Part shown: positions 1-8,370 of the stretch, piece after piece | Layout: each line of letters begins with the position of its first letter | Position numbering within the stretch: position 1 is the first letter of the stretch | Assembly (NCBI GenBank): GCA_016788625.1 | Contig: JAEUQX010000510.1 | Coordinates: forward strand, 1-39,317 | Source: Anaerolineae bacterium | GTDB lineage: Bacteria; Chloroflexota; Anaerolineae; Aggregatilineales; Phototrophicaceae | Direction: 5' to 3' | Length of the DNA stretch: 39,317 nucleotides | Notes under the pieces: model-generated | Databases searched by the model: none | What the model was told of the DNA's origin: nothing | What the model saw: only the letters and a program-made list of their open reading frames with translations | Translations under genes and position numbers: made by a program

Positions 1-116
1 ACCAGTGCGGCAGCCGGAATCAGCTTTGACCACAGCGGCACACGCGGATCTCGCACCAACCGCCAGGTCAACATAATCTGTTCGATGATTTTGCGGAAGA
101 ACGCTGGGAAATTCAT
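1..116 (-). CDS. DUF1232 (YkvA-like) membrane protein, 5' part only
   Basis: The reverse strand opens with ATG at 116 and reads 38 codons to the window edge. The visible N-terminus has an amphipathic helix followed by the stretch RDPRVPLWSKLIPAAAL. This resembles the start of the DUF1232/YkvA family, where it precedes the 'SPIDLIPD' membrane hairpin, which would lie outside the window. The family has no firmly established function and is found as small membrane proteins in many bacteria. The gene follows the esterase on the same strand after 50 nt, so the two may be cotranscribed. The assignment rests on a short stretch and is tentative; the C-terminus is cut by the window, not by a mutation. 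Confidence 0.55.
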   Translation of the reverse strand, partial: MNFPAFFRKIIEQIMLTWRLVRDPRVPLWSKLIPAAAL

Positions 117-166
117 GGGTCAGCCCCTCTCCCAAAACTTGTACAAATCTACATGAACTCTACGCA

Positions 167-976
167 CTACGGCGCGTAAGGTTGCGGAGCGGTCATTCGA
201 GCGACGAATCCAGCCACCTCCGCAAAAACCTGCTGGCACTCTACATCCTGCGTGACAATATGGCCGCTGCGCCGCAGGATGCACTGCTCGACCTGCTGGC
301 TGGCGACGTTAGCCGCGATCAGACGCATGGACTCGAGCGAGACGGTCTGATCCTGTTCTGAATAGACCAGCAGCAGCGGGAGCGTCACTTGTGGCAGCAC
401 CTGGCGCAGCACATCTGCCAGTTGGAACAACTGAACGACAGCGCGCGACGACCACAGATCATAACGTACACGCCCAATGACCGGCTCACCCCTCGCAGCC
501 TGCTCTGCCCGCACAGTGTCGTTCAATGGTGAATCATCACGCTGGTCGGTGAATGGACGCATGTATTGATAGGCCTGTGCCATCCATACCATACGTGGGG
601 GGAAGAAAGCAGGCGAAGCCAATACAGCAGCGGCATCCAGGGGCACATGCGCGGCTAGCAGCAGCGCCAGCATCCCACCCATGGAATGCCCGACCACGAC
701 GACCCGTTCGCACTGTGCCCGCAGCAAGTGATAGCCGTCAAGCGTGGCAGTGTACCAATCCTGCCAGGTGCAGCGCGCCAGATGACGCGGGTCGCTGCCA
801 TGACCGGGCAGACGCGGCGCATACACACTCAGTCCCTGTACTGCAAGGTGCTGCGCCAGCCAGCGTACCTCGGCGGGTGAGGCGGTGAAGCCGTGCAGGC
901 ACAGGCAGCCAACCGAACCGCCGCGCTGAAAGAACGGCTCTGCGCCAGGCATGATAGTTGGAGTTGCAATCGCCAT
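167..976 (-). CDS. alpha/beta hydrolase, carboxylesterase / monoacylglycerol lipase type
   Basis: This is a 269-residue alpha/beta hydrolase. The oxyanion-hole motif is LHGF (residues 27-30), the nucleophile elbow is GHSMGG with Ser98, and the likely remaining triad members are Asp209 (SEQDQ) and His239 (SGHI). The pattern HGFTASPAEVRWLAQHLA followed by YAPRLPGHG is typical of Est30-like carboxylesterases and monoacylglycerol lipases, which cleave short- to medium-chain esters in the cytoplasm. The reading frame stays open upstream to 1288, but the start at 976 is preferred: an AAGGTGA ribosome site lies just upstream and the protein then begins right at the fold. The gene is divergent from the beta-propeller gene. 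The substrate cannot be told from sequence. Confidence 0.87.
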   Translation of the reverse strand: MAIATPTIMPGAEPFFQRGGSVGCLCLHGFTASPAEVRWLAQHLAVQGLSVYAPRLPGHGSDPRHLARCTWQDWYTATLDGYHLLRAQCERVVVVGHSMGGMLALLLAAHVPLDAAAVLASPAFFPPRMVWMAQAYQYMRPFTDQRDDSPLNDTVRAEQAARGEPVIGRVRYDLWSSRAVVQLFQLADVLRQVLPQVTLPLLLVYSEQDQTVSLESMRLIAANVASQQVEQCILRRSGHIVTQDVECQQVFAEVAGFVARMTAPQPYAP

Positions 977-1001
977 GTTGTCACCTTGTTCCTTCGACTC
1001 G

Positions 1002-1007
1002 ATTATA
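1002..1007 (-). promoter_or_regulatory. -10 box of the esterase gene
   Basis: A perfect TATAAT reads on the minus strand 26 nt upstream of the esterase start. No convincing -35 element sits at the right distance, so this is a partial promoter prediction. A weaker TATACT on the plus strand (1040-1045) could serve the divergent beta-propeller gene. Confidence 0.4.
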
Positions 1008-1079
1008 GCGGGCGGCCAACCCATTTGCCTCAGGTAGAGTATACTTTGACCATGTTTAAGGCTCTGAGGGATGAGAATC

Positions 1080-3017
1080 ATGCGGCGAGTATGGATGGCT
1101 GCGATTATGCTCTGCCTGCTGTTGGCACTGCCAGCCAACGCGCAGGATGGGCTGGATTTGCCGACCGAACTGTACGTGCTCACCAACGCCGGACAGGTGC
1201 AGCAATACGGGCTGGGCGCGGCGGGAGTGCGTGTGGTAACACCAGAAGACGAATACATCATTGATTTCGCGGTCGCGCCGGACAGCAACTGGATAGCCTA
1301 CCGCAGTGAAGGCGGGCTGACCCTCTATAACATCTACGCCCAGGTGAGCGCCGACCTCGAGGGCGACCGCGCCGGGCTGCCGCCTTTTCGCGGTCGCGGC
1401 GAGACGATGACCTGGTCGCCGCAGGGTGACGCACTGGTCTACACGACCGATTACGGCGCGCGTGTGTACTTCAATGGCAATAACAGCTTTCTCGACCTGC
1501 CACAGGGCGCTTTCGAGCAGGTCATCTGGTCACCTTCGGGCGAGTTCCTGGCAGCAGGGGCAGAGAACGACATCTGGTGGTTCTACCGCCGCGAAGCCAA
1601 CACGCTGACGCTGACCGGGGCGCTGCCCTCGTCACAAGGTGTCGCATGGGCCAGCGGCGCGGAGGTGGTATTCGCACCTGCCGACGGCGGGGTCTTCGGC
1701 CTGAACCTGGGCGCGGCAAACCAGCAGTCGCAGCTTCTGGATAGCAGCGCCGTGTATACACTGCCAATGATGCTGGCCGACGGTCGGGTAGGCGTCTTCA
1801 AGCAAGAGAGTGCCGAAAGCGGCGCAGGCACATTAGTGGCGATCAATCTACAGACGCTGGAAAGCGAAGCTCTCGGCCAGTCTGCCGTTGAACTGAACGG
1901 GCTGCGCTGGGCGCCGGGAGGCCAGTTGCTGATCGCGCTGCGCGGCGGAGTGCTGGCGTTGGTTGGCCCCGCGAACGGTGCCGGGTTCGCGCTGCCCGTT
2001 GCCGACGCGGTAGCCTATAGTTGGGGGCCGCCGCTGCTGGAGCGCGTAGGCGGCGCAGCGCTGCCAACCGCGATCACTTTCGTGACGGGGGACGCAAACG
2101 ATGTGCAGCAGGTCTGGCGGCTGCCAGAGGATGGCAGTTCACCACTGCCAATCACCCAGGCGGAACGCGATGTGACGGCATACGCGGTCTCCGCAGATGG
2201 TGCAGCACTCGTCTATGCGACGGGTGACACGCTCTGGGCACAGCGTGACAATGCGGCAGCGCAGCTTGAGCAGTTTGCCGGACGAGAAATTCGCGCCATT
2301 GCTTTTCATCCTGACGGGCGAACCATCGCCTTCGCCGTCGTCAATACTGCGGAGAATCCGGAAGGCGGGCTGTATCTGCGCGACATCAGCAGCGGCACAG
2401 CGACGCCGTTACTGCGGAATGGCCCAGCGGGCGAGGCAGCCTTTCAGCCCCCCTTCTATGACCCTGTGCAGTTCGCGCCGAACGTCAATGCGCTGCTGGT
2501 GAGCGTAGATGATGGCAGCACCACCAGCCTGGGCATCCTCGACCTGAATACAACAGGCAGTGGACTGATTAGGCTGGGTGACTTTGACACAGGCATCTGG
2601 CTGCGCGACGGACGGGTGCTGGCTTTTGGCGATGGTGTCCGGAGCGACGCGCCCTCCGCCCAGCAAATCCTGACCGTGATCAATCCCGCTGATCTGACAC
2701 GACGCGAGGTCGGGCGCATCGCCGCGCCAGAGCGCATTCTCACCGTGCGTGAGGTCGCAAACGGGCTGGTGCGTTTGGCGCTGGGCAGCACAGAAGCAGG
2801 CCCACGCGCGCTGTCGATTGTCGATGTGGACATCACCGCCGGAACACTGACACCGCCGCTGCTAGGGGGCTTTATGGTCAACCCAATGCTCTCGATTGAT
2901 GGCGGTTGGCTGGCCGGACAGACTCATGCCGATGGACCGCTGACCTTACGTGAACTATCCAGCCGACAGCAGGTAGTACTGGCCGAACCTCCGCGTGTGA
3001 CTGTCGTGCGCTGGTGA
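1080..3017 (+). CDS. secreted WD40/PD40-like beta-propeller protein
   Basis: This 645-residue protein has a clear signal peptide: a basic start (MRR), a hydrophobic core and a likely cleavage after ANA (residue 21), so it is exported. The mature part consists of repeated blade-like units with signatures such as VAPDSNWIAYRS, WSPQGDALVYTTD, WSPSGEFLAAGA, VSADGAALVYAT and FHPDGRTIAFAV. These are typical of PD40/TolB-like and WD40-like propellers. There are no catalytic residues to point to; such proteins usually act as binding scaffolds or in surface sensing. An in-frame ATG lies at 1071, but the ATG at 1080 is better placed behind GAGGG (1066-1070) and gives a cleaner signal peptide. The ligand is unknown. 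Confidence 0.8.
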   Translation: MRRVWMAAIMLCLLLALPANAQDGLDLPTELYVLTNAGQVQQYGLGAAGVRVVTPEDEYIIDFAVAPDSNWIAYRSEGGLTLYNIYAQVSADLEGDRAGLPPFRGRGETMTWSPQGDALVYTTDYGARVYFNGNNSFLDLPQGAFEQVIWSPSGEFLAAGAENDIWWFYRREANTLTLTGALPSSQGVAWASGAEVVFAPADGGVFGLNLGAANQQSQLLDSSAVYTLPMMLADGRVGVFKQESAESGAGTLVAINLQTLESEALGQSAVELNGLRWAPGGQLLIALRGGVLALVGPANGAGFALPVADAVAYSWGPPLLERVGGAALPTAITFVTGDANDVQQVWRLPEDGSSPLPITQAERDVTAYAVSADGAALVYATGDTLWAQRDNAAAQLEQFAGREIRAIAFHPDGRTIAFAVVNTAENPEGGLYLRDISSGTATPLLRNGPAGEAAFQPPFYDPVQFAPNVNALLVSVDDGSTTSLGILDLNTTGSGLIRLGDFDTGIWLRDGRVLAFGDGVRSDAPSAQQILTVINPADLTRREVGRIAAPERILTVREVANGLVRLALGSTEAGPRALSIVDVDITAGTLTPPLLGGFMVNPMLSIDGGWLAGQTHADGPLTLRELSSRQQVVLAEPPRVTVVRW

Positions 3018-3070
3018 CGCTTTGCCAGAATACAACCAACGATTCACACACGGTTTAAGGGAAGACAATA

Positions 3071-3085
3071 AAACCGGTTTACAAT
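3071..3085 (+). promoter_or_regulatory. palindrome overlapping a -10 box upstream of the SRPBCC gene
   Basis: The perfect 10-bp palindrome AAACCGGTTT (3071-3080) runs into TACAAT (3080-3085), a good -10 candidate 38 nt upstream of the SRPBCC start. The half-site CGGTTTA also occurs at 3051-3057, 24 bp from its second copy at 3075-3081. This looks like an operator over a promoter, but no matching -35 box was found. Confidence 0.3.
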
Positions 3086-3122
3086 CCGAGTAGGAGAAGC
3101 ACTAGAGCAGAGGCAGGTCAAG

Positions 3123-3524
3123 ATGGGTGAATTGGTGAAGGAACTCACGATTGAAGCCCCCATCGGCGATGTCTGGGGCGCGCTGACCGACCCGGATACC
3201 ATCGGTGAGTGGATGGGTGATGGGGGCGTTGAGGTCGATCTGCGCGTCGGCGGCGCATACTCGTTCTTCGGCGGCGAAACGACCGGCACGTTCCGACAAA
3301 TCGCGGCACAGACCCTGCTGGAATACACCTGGCGTCAAAGCAGTTGGGAGTCATCCTGGCCCGATTCACTCGTGCGTTGGGAACTGCACGCCGACGGGAT
3401 GCAGACGAGGGTACGCCTGACACACAGCCAGTTCCCCAACGGTGATGAACGCGATAGCCATGATGAGGGCTGGCATCTGTACTGGCTCACGCCGATGGTC
3501 GAATACCTGGAGACAGGGGCGTGA
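3123..3524 (+). CDS. SRPBCC-domain protein (AHSA1/polyketide-cyclase-like)
   Basis: This is a 133-residue single-domain protein. The opening ELTIEAPIGDVWGALTDPD, then IGEWMG, GGAYSF and the C-terminal GWHLYWLTPMVEYLETG follow the SRPBCC helix-grip fold as seen in the Aha1/AHSA1 C-terminal family. Such proteins form a hydrophobic pocket and bind small lipophilic ligands or act as stress-related chaperone relatives; the ligand here is unknown. It is cytosolic, with no signal peptide. The start at 3123 follows an AGGCAGG purine stretch. It lies 105 nt after the propeller gene with a promoter-like palindrome between them, so it is probably transcribed separately. Confidence 0.85.
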   Translation: MGELVKELTIEAPIGDVWGALTDPDTIGEWMGDGGVEVDLRVGGAYSFFGGETTGTFRQIAAQTLLEYTWRQSSWESSWPDSLVRWELHADGMQTRVRLTHSQFPNGDERDSHDEGWHLYWLTPMVEYLETGA

Positions 3525-3623
3525 GGAAGAAAACGAGTGATGAGTGACGATTTTGGGATGCGTCAGCGCGGGAAATACGAATAGCTGATTCGCGACAGTC
3601 TCCAGAAACTCGTACTACTCCCA

Positions 3624-3684
3624 GGCTGCTTATCAGCCCCGTATGCAGCCGAATCAGGACGAGCGACAAAGCCCTATCCTGATT
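3624..3684. repeat. two successive inverted repeats in a convergent gap
   Basis: Between the converging stop codons at 3524 and 3698 are two perfect inverted repeats: GGCTGC (3624-3629) with GCAGCC (3645-3650), and AATCAGGA (3652-3659) with TCCTGATT (3677-3684). They could end transcription from both sides. Neither is followed by a run of T, so they are not classic intrinsic terminators. Confidence 0.35.
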
Positions 3685-3697
3685 TCGTTACGACGAT

Positions 3698-4492
3698 CTA
3701 CCGATCCTTCTTACGCGGAAAGCCAGGGAAAAACGCGTTAGTCGAAGCAATGTAATCGGCATACTCCGGCTTGGTCTTCTTGAGGTTATGCTCCAACAGT
3801 GTCACGCCAGAGACACGCATCAACAGCATGGTCATCATAGCCGGACAAACGACCGTCAGCCAGCCGAACGGTACGCTCAGCGCAATGAAGAAGTAGCCCC
3901 ACCACGCTGTCGCATCGCCGAAATAATTGGGATGACGGGTGTAGCGCCAGAGACCCGTTCGCATTACTTTGCCCTTGTTGGACGGGTTCGCCTTGAACCG
4001 TGTGAGCTGCCAGTCTCCGACCGCTTCGAACAAGAACCCGATTACCCACAAGCCAATGCCGATGAAATCAAATGGCGTGAGCACGGATGGCTCAGGCTGG
4101 AACTGTGCGACAAGCAGCGGCATGGCGATGATCCACATCAGGACGCCCTGAAGCAGGAAGACACGCACGTAACTCACACGCCACCAGTTCGGCCCACCGG
4201 ATTTACGCCAGTTGGCATAACGATAGTCCTCGCTCTTGCCCACATTGCGGATACCGATGTGCAATCCTAACCGCAGCCCCCACACAGCCACCAAGGCAAG
4301 GATGAGCAGCTTGCGCGTCTGAAAGCCATCCGGCGTGCTAAAGAAATACACAGTAGCCGCCAGGGCGAAACCCGGCCCCCAGAAAATATCGACGATGCCA
4401 GCATTTTTCAGCGGCAGGCTGACCAACCAGATGATCGTCACATAGATCACAATCGCCAGCAAGCCGAGCAAGGCGACTTCAAGAAATGTCAT
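3698..4492 (-). CDS. DUF1295 membrane protein (steroid 5-alpha-reductase-like)
   Basis: A 264-residue integral membrane protein with about six to seven hydrophobic segments. Its landmarks match the DUF1295 family, which is related to steroid 5-alpha reductases and isoprenylcysteine methyltransferases: IVDIFWGPGFALAA near residue 33, the RxGxHIxxR-like stretch, SYVRVFLLQG, and the C-terminal GLWRYTRHPNYFGDATAWW motif, which in the superfamily binds the NADPH or SAM cofactor. It probably modifies a lipid or fatty substrate in the membrane by reduction. The length is normal for the family and the start at 4492 is the first Met of the hydrophobic N-terminus. It stands alone, with convergent SRPBCC downstream and the acetyltransferase operon upstream on the same strand. 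Confidence 0.85.
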   Translation of the reverse strand: MTFLEVALLGLLAIVIYVTIIWLVSLPLKNAGIVDIFWGPGFALAATVYFFSTPDGFQTRKLLILALVAVWGLRLGLHIGIRNVGKSEDYRYANWRKSGGPNWWRVSYVRVFLLQGVLMWIIAMPLLVAQFQPEPSVLTPFDFIGIGLWVIGFLFEAVGDWQLTRFKANPSNKGKVMRTGLWRYTRHPNYFGDATAWWGYFFIALSVPFGWLTVVCPAMMTMLLMRVSGVTLLEHNLKKTKPEYADYIASTNAFFPGFPRKKDR

Positions 4493-4615
4493 GCGTGTCT
4501 AGCTTTCCGCGCAGGCAAAGGCGTGCGCTGTACAATACGCAATGCATAGGAGCAATGTAGGGGCGCATTCGAACTGATTACATTAGACCACTATATTGAT
4601 GAACGATCAATGATA

Positions 4616-4629
4616 GGTGCCTCAGCACC
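4616..4629 (-). terminator. weak hairpin after the acetyltransferase gene
   Basis: GGTGC and GCACC form a 5-bp stem with a 4-nt loop just past the acetyltransferase stop (4633), followed on the minus strand by TATCATT. An ATTGAT/ATCAAT inverted repeat (4595-4611) lies next to it. The T stretch is poor, so termination is uncertain. Confidence 0.25.
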
Positions 4630-4632
4630 GCT

Positions 4633-5061
4633 TTAGAGATCGCGAGTCTGGTAGAACAATGCGCGCTTCTCGCCGGGTAATGTATAGTCGAAGCCGCAAT
4701 TCAGGAAAAACCTGTCAGATGAGGTGATCGCCATGACTTCCAGGACGCGCTTCTGGTGTGCGCGATCCAAACAAGCTTCGACCAGTTTCTTGCCAATGCC
4801 CATGCCCTGCGTATCGGGAGCAACGGCCAGGCTGCGGATCTCGGCCAACTTCCACGAGTAAATTTCCAGCGCCGCGCAGCCGACGATACGTCCGTCCATT
4901 TCCGCGATGAAAAAGTGTGCCAGAAGCTCGTTCAGTTCTTCATACGTGCGTGGCAGGAGCTTACGATCTTCGACGAAGGGACGAATGAAGACGATCAGCC
5001 GGGGAATATCGGCGTCAACAGCAGGTCGGACAATGACATTGGTCAGTTCTTGCGTCGCCAT
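4633..5061 (-). CDS. GNAT N-acetyltransferase, short ArgA-like type
   Basis: This is a 142-residue GNAT enzyme that transfers an acetyl group from acetyl-CoA. The CoA-binding loop reads VAPDTQGMGIGKKLV (residues 80-94, with the QGMGIG pyrophosphate motif). The N-terminal RPFVEDRKLLPRTYEELNE matches the acetyltransferase domain of N-acetylglutamate synthases, including the short stand-alone enzymes related to mycobacterial Rv2747. Glutamate acetylation at the head of arginine synthesis is therefore plausible, but no arginine genes are nearby and another substrate is possible. The gene overlaps the end of the GT39 gene by 19 nt, so it is read from the same transcript, though no clear Shine-Dalgarno is visible. 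Confidence 0.82.
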   Translation of the reverse strand: MATQELTNVIVRPAVDADIPRLIVFIRPFVEDRKLLPRTYEELNELLAHFFIAEMDGRIVGCAALEIYSWKLAEIRSLAVAPDTQGMGIGKKLVEACLDRAHQKRVLEVMAITSSDRFFLNCGFDYTLPGEKRALFYQTRDL

Positions 5062-6605
5062 ATGAAGAAGTTGCCTATCTGTGTTTCACGTTCGTAGTTA
5101 AATATGAGCCAATTATTGAGTTCTGTATAGCGCTGCAACAAGGTATTGGAGTCATCCTGGCTGCCGGTGACCCAGGGCATGTAATCCACTTGCAGCACCA
5201 GCACATAGGGTGGCAGCGCGGCCCACAGGGTCTCAACATTCTCTTCCTGCCACTCACCAGGATACCACTCGCCCACAAGCGGAAACTGGAAGATGAAGCG
5301 TGTCGCGGGGTTCAACCCGGTGAGGTAATACACTTCGGGACGGAAACCCCAGATATACAGTGAATCGCCTGGCGTAGTCCGCGCGCGCAGGTAGTCAATC
5401 ACGGCCTGCGACTCGTCTGCGCGCACCTCGCCACCGACAAAACGGCTGTAGTAACTACTTTGTGTCTCCTGCCCTGTCAGATACTTCCACGCATTCGGCC
5501 AAATACCCGCAATCAAGATCGCCAGCAGCAGCGTTCCAGCCACGGTCGCAGCGAAGTGCGCCGCTATCCCGGCCTGTTCCAATCGGAACACGAGACGACG
5601 CAGTGCATCGGCAGCAAGCAGGCAGAGCGGCGGCAGCATCGGCAGCCAGTGATAATCATAACCCTTTGCCTGCACGAGCATAATCACCCCGCCCGCCAGC
5701 AGCCAGATCAGCACCAGCAGCCAGGTTCGGTTGACCGCCCCACCCCAACGCCGGACGACGAACCAGGATGCGCCCAGCAGTGCCAGCAGTCCCCACTGTG
5801 ACCAGCGGAAACCAAGGGCCGTCTGCATCAACTCTGAAAAGTCATCCCAATTGAACGTCAACGTCGTGTACTGAGATGTAACCCGCGCGCTCAGCAGCAG
5901 TTCATCCCATGCGCCTTGCCCTACAAGGATGAGAACCGCAGCAAGCATGACCAGCAGCCCTCCCACGATGAACACAGCAACAATGGGCAGCCGGGGACGT
6001 GCGACCAGCACAAAACCGAGCAGCAGCGCCGCGCCGAACAGCGCGAACGGATACTTGAACCAGAACACATACGCGCATAATGCGCCGGAACAGAAGGCCA
6101 GCACAAGTACGCGCAGATTTACATTACTAACCTGATTCGGCACGTTGGGACGGGTAAGCAGCAAACAAAGCACGGCAAGGGTCATCGGCAACAGAACGAT
6201 TCCATCATTCTGCGTAAGCGTCCAAAAGCTTTCGGTGAAATAGAAGACGGCGAAGATCAGCGCCGCCCACAACCCGACCACCAGATTCGACAAGCGCACC
6301 CCGATGCCGTAAAGAGCAGCAGCGATGAGCGGAACGATTATCAGGTCGATGGCGCGCAGGGCGTCACTGGTCTGCCCAAATAACGAAATCGCAGCCGCAT
6401 AAACATAGAACACGGCGGGGGGCTTGGGATTCCACAGCTCCGTGTAAGGCGTGCGACCATTGAGGGTGCCGCGCGCAATCGTGGCGAATTCTCCTTGATC
6501 GCGGCCAAGTGGATACGTGAGGATGGGCAGCGCGATCAGCGTGATGAGCAGCAGAACCGCAATGAGCCAGAGGCGCGCGTCAGTTCGCAGATAACGCACA
6601 GTCAT
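5043..6605 (-). CDS. GT39-type membrane glycosyltransferase (PMT/ArnT-like)
   Basis: A 520-residue polytopic membrane protein. After the first transmembrane helix (about residues 11-30) comes YPLGRDQGEFATIARG with an acidic pair (Asp36, Glu39), then TPYTELWNPKPPAVFYVYA. This first-loop arrangement is the hallmark of GT-C enzymes of the GT39/PMT_2 group, which move a sugar from a polyprenyl-phosphate donor to a protein or lipid outside the membrane. About ten more hydrophobic helices follow, and a soluble C-terminal part contains YLTGLNPATRF, common in bacterial members. The start shares an ATGA overlap with the small membrane protein upstream. The acceptor is unknown. Confidence 0.88.
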   Translation of the reverse strand: MTVRYLRTDARLWLIAVLLLITLIALPILTYPLGRDQGEFATIARGTLNGRTPYTELWNPKPPAVFYVYAAAISLFGQTSDALRAIDLIIVPLIAAALYGIGVRLSNLVVGLWAALIFAVFYFTESFWTLTQNDGIVLLPMTLAVLCLLLTRPNVPNQVSNVNLRVLVLAFCSGALCAYVFWFKYPFALFGAALLLGFVLVARPRLPIVAVFIVGGLLVMLAAVLILVGQGAWDELLLSARVTSQYTTLTFNWDDFSELMQTALGFRWSQWGLLALLGASWFVVRRWGGAVNRTWLLVLIWLLAGGVIMLVQAKGYDYHWLPMLPPLCLLAADALRRLVFRLEQAGIAAHFAATVAGTLLLAILIAGIWPNAWKYLTGQETQSSYYSRFVGGEVRADESQAVIDYLRARTTPGDSLYIWGFRPEVYYLTGLNPATRFIFQFPLVGEWYPGEWQEENVETLWAALPPYVLVLQVDYMPWVTGSQDDSNTLLQRYTELNNWLIFNYERETQIGNFFIWRRKN

Positions 6606-6916
6606 GACCCGGAAGCAATGCGGGCGAGCAACAGCGCGATGACCAGCGACAAAGCAATGAACACCAGGGCGAGCAGGCCGGAAAGCTGCTGCCAGCCGCT
6701 CAGGCCGGATTTCTCGACCCGCACATTGCCGAGCAGATCGACATAGAAGTCAAGATTGACGCCGCCGCGCGTCAGGCGTGCCATGTAATCATGACCTGTG
6801 ACGCGCACCCAGCCCTCTTCTTCATCGTCCCAGTCATCGCCCAGGCGTTCGCGAATGGCTGCATCGAGAATTTCGCGGGCACGCTGAGGGGAAATCGGTT
6901 CCAGTTCGTCGGGCAT
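6602..6916 (-). CDS. small tail-anchored membrane protein of unknown function
   Basis: I do not recognise this 104-residue protein. The N-terminal 80 residues are acidic and soluble (LGDDWDDEEEGWVRV), followed by a short beta-like stretch (VNLDFYVDLLGNVRVEKSG) and one C-terminal hydrophobic helix (about residues 80-99), so it is predicted to sit in the membrane by its tail. Its stop overlaps the GT39 start in ATGA, which implies translational coupling, and it could be an accessory of that glycosyltransferase. The Met at 6916 is preceded by GAGAG. The coupling supports a real gene; function is open. Confidence 0.7.
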   Translation of the reverse strand: MPDELEPISPQRAREILDAAIRERLGDDWDDEEEGWVRVTGHDYMARLTRGGVNLDFYVDLLGNVRVEKSGLSGWQQLSGLLALVFIALSLVIALLLARIASGS

Positions 6917-6982
6917 TGGCTCTCGTTCCGTATGTACCTGCGATGATTATACTGAACAGCCTTGACAGTCGGGAGAGCGGCA

Positions 6983-7690
6983 TTAGTTGATGCCAAGAAT
7001 CATGGGATCACGCAGGGTGATACTGTCGAAGCGCACCCAGACGGTTTGGCCGACAGCAGCCAGCACGACACCCGCCTCACCAGCATCGAACTGTGAATCG
7101 CGGACTTCCGCCAGAAAAACGTCATTGGCGAAGAAAGCGAGGTAATCGCCCACGCAGACGGCACGCAACATATTGCGACCTTCCCCCTGACGGATCGCAC
7201 TACTCGGCTGCCAGGGTACGAGCTGCAAAGGATCAATGCGGTCGGCGGTAGCTTTCAGAATCGCAAACTGGCCGGCGCTGGAGATGACAAAGTAGTAGCC
7301 ATTGCCAATGGCATCCGCGCGGCAAAGCAGGCCAAAGTCGTTGCCAGTCGCGCCGCTTGTCTGTTCGACCTGTGCTTCGATACTGATGTCCCGATGGCGG
7401 CGGTGGTTGAGAGACCCGATGTAACCACGATTGGGTACAACTGCCCCTTCCAGCGCGCCACCATTGATGCGAAAGATGGCCTGATTGCCATCGGTCGTGA
7501 AGATATCCCAATCCGTTTCCGGAGTATCGAAGTGATATTGCAGGCGAACATCACTGAACCCGAGTAATTGCGAGGGCGCGGGAACAGCCACCCCACCACC
7601 GCAGCCAGCAAGCAGGAGCAGCAGAAAAACAGAGAACCGCCTGCAAAGAGGCGGTTGCATCTGTTTGGAGAGAATTCGAGAAAGAACCAT
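6983..7690 (-). CDS. lipoprotein with a lectin/3-keto-disaccharide-hydrolase-like domain
   Basis: The N-terminus has a basic stretch, a leucine run and the lipobox LLAGC, so the protein is exported and lipid-anchored. Counted from the possible internal start at 7660, the lipidated Cys is residue 20. The remainder is a beta-rich domain: YHFDTPETDWDIF, GGALEGAV, DISIEAQVEQTSGATGNDFG, NGYYFVISSAGQFAIL and VWVRFDSITLRDP. This pattern is typical of the concanavalin-A-like jelly roll of the DUF1080/3-keto-disaccharide hydrolase type, which often binds glycans. GTG 7693, ATG 7690 and ATG 7660 are all possible starts; none has a strong ribosome site. The ligand is unknown. Confidence 0.72.
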   Translation of the reverse strand: MVLSRILSKQMQPPLCRRFSVFLLLLLAGCGGGVAVPAPSQLLGFSDVRLQYHFDTPETDWDIFTTDGNQAIFRINGGALEGAVVPNRGYIGSLNHRRHRDISIEAQVEQTSGATGNDFGLLCRADAIGNGYYFVISSAGQFAILKATADRIDPLQLVPWQPSSAIRQGEGRNMLRAVCVGDYLAFFANDVFLAEVRDSQFDAGEAGVVLAAVGQTVWVRFDSITLRDPMILGIN

Positions 7691-7722
7691 CACCGCTCAA
7701 GCGATCAGCAGCGCATCAAAAT

Positions 7723-8253
7723 CTAGGTCTTCGGTGCCGCTAACAATTCCGCAGCGGCTTTCTCCGCCCATGCGTCGATCTTCGACCATTCACGGAAGTC
7801 ACCATCAAAATTGCTCGGCCAGGTCGAACCATCGTAGCGAGCAGCCAGCGTCCAGCGTTCGTTCCAATCCACGTCCTTCAGGTCGAGCTTGCCCGCAAAG
7901 GCGGCCTTATCGTATACGTTCAGTTTTTCCAGCACTTCCGGAATCATGTAATATTCCATCACATGATCATAACCATATTGTTCCATCAGGCGGATGCAGG
8001 TAATAAAGAAATAGACAGGTTTACCAGCCAATTGATCGGTGAAACCCTTGATGAAGTTGGTCATTTCCGGCAGCCATGTACCGGCGTGAATGGGCGTCCC
8101 GAAGATGAATGCGTCGAAGTCGTCAACGCTGCCTACCGTTTGCACGGGCGCAACGGTGACATCCAGCCCTTGCGCGGTCAGAGTTTTGCCAATGCGCTGC
8201 GCGACCTCAGCTGTTGAGCCGTGTGCGCTGGCATACGCCAACAATGCTTTCAT
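7723..8253 (-). CDS. flavodoxin-domain protein (HemG/flavodoxin_5-like)
   Basis: A 176-residue flavodoxin-fold protein. The FMN phosphate loop is YASAHGSTAEVAQRI (residues 6-20), followed by the beta-strand and loop DAFIFGTPIHAGTWLPEM. The sequence is closest in style to the flavodoxin_5 group, which includes HemG protoporphyrinogen oxidase and many uncharacterised relatives. It should bind FMN and carry electrons in the cytoplasm. The open frame reaches 8289, but the start at 8253 is right: GAGGAG lies 9 nt upstream and the protein starts at the first strand (MKALLAYA). No heme genes are nearby, so a HemG role is not supported by context. Confidence 0.85.
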   Translation of the reverse strand: MKALLAYASAHGSTAEVAQRIGKTLTAQGLDVTVAPVQTVGSVDDFDAFIFGTPIHAGTWLPEMTNFIKGFTDQLAGKPVYFFITCIRLMEQYGYDHVMEYYMIPEVLEKLNVYDKAAFAGKLDLKDVDWNERWTLAARYDGSTWPSNFDGDFREWSKIDAWAEKAAAELLAAPKT

Positions 8254-8370
8254 GGTCGTTTGCTCCTCATCGCTGTGAACGGAATTCAACTTGATCTTAG
8301 CCGTTTGCGGGAACTACTTTCAAGTTACAAGGGACACGACAAATGCGTGATGAACTTCTTTTGGGCGCGT

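Noticed and set aside
7723..8253. Naming the flavodoxin protein hemG
   Set aside because: The fold fits, but no heme-synthesis genes are nearby and the family contains many unrelated flavodoxins.
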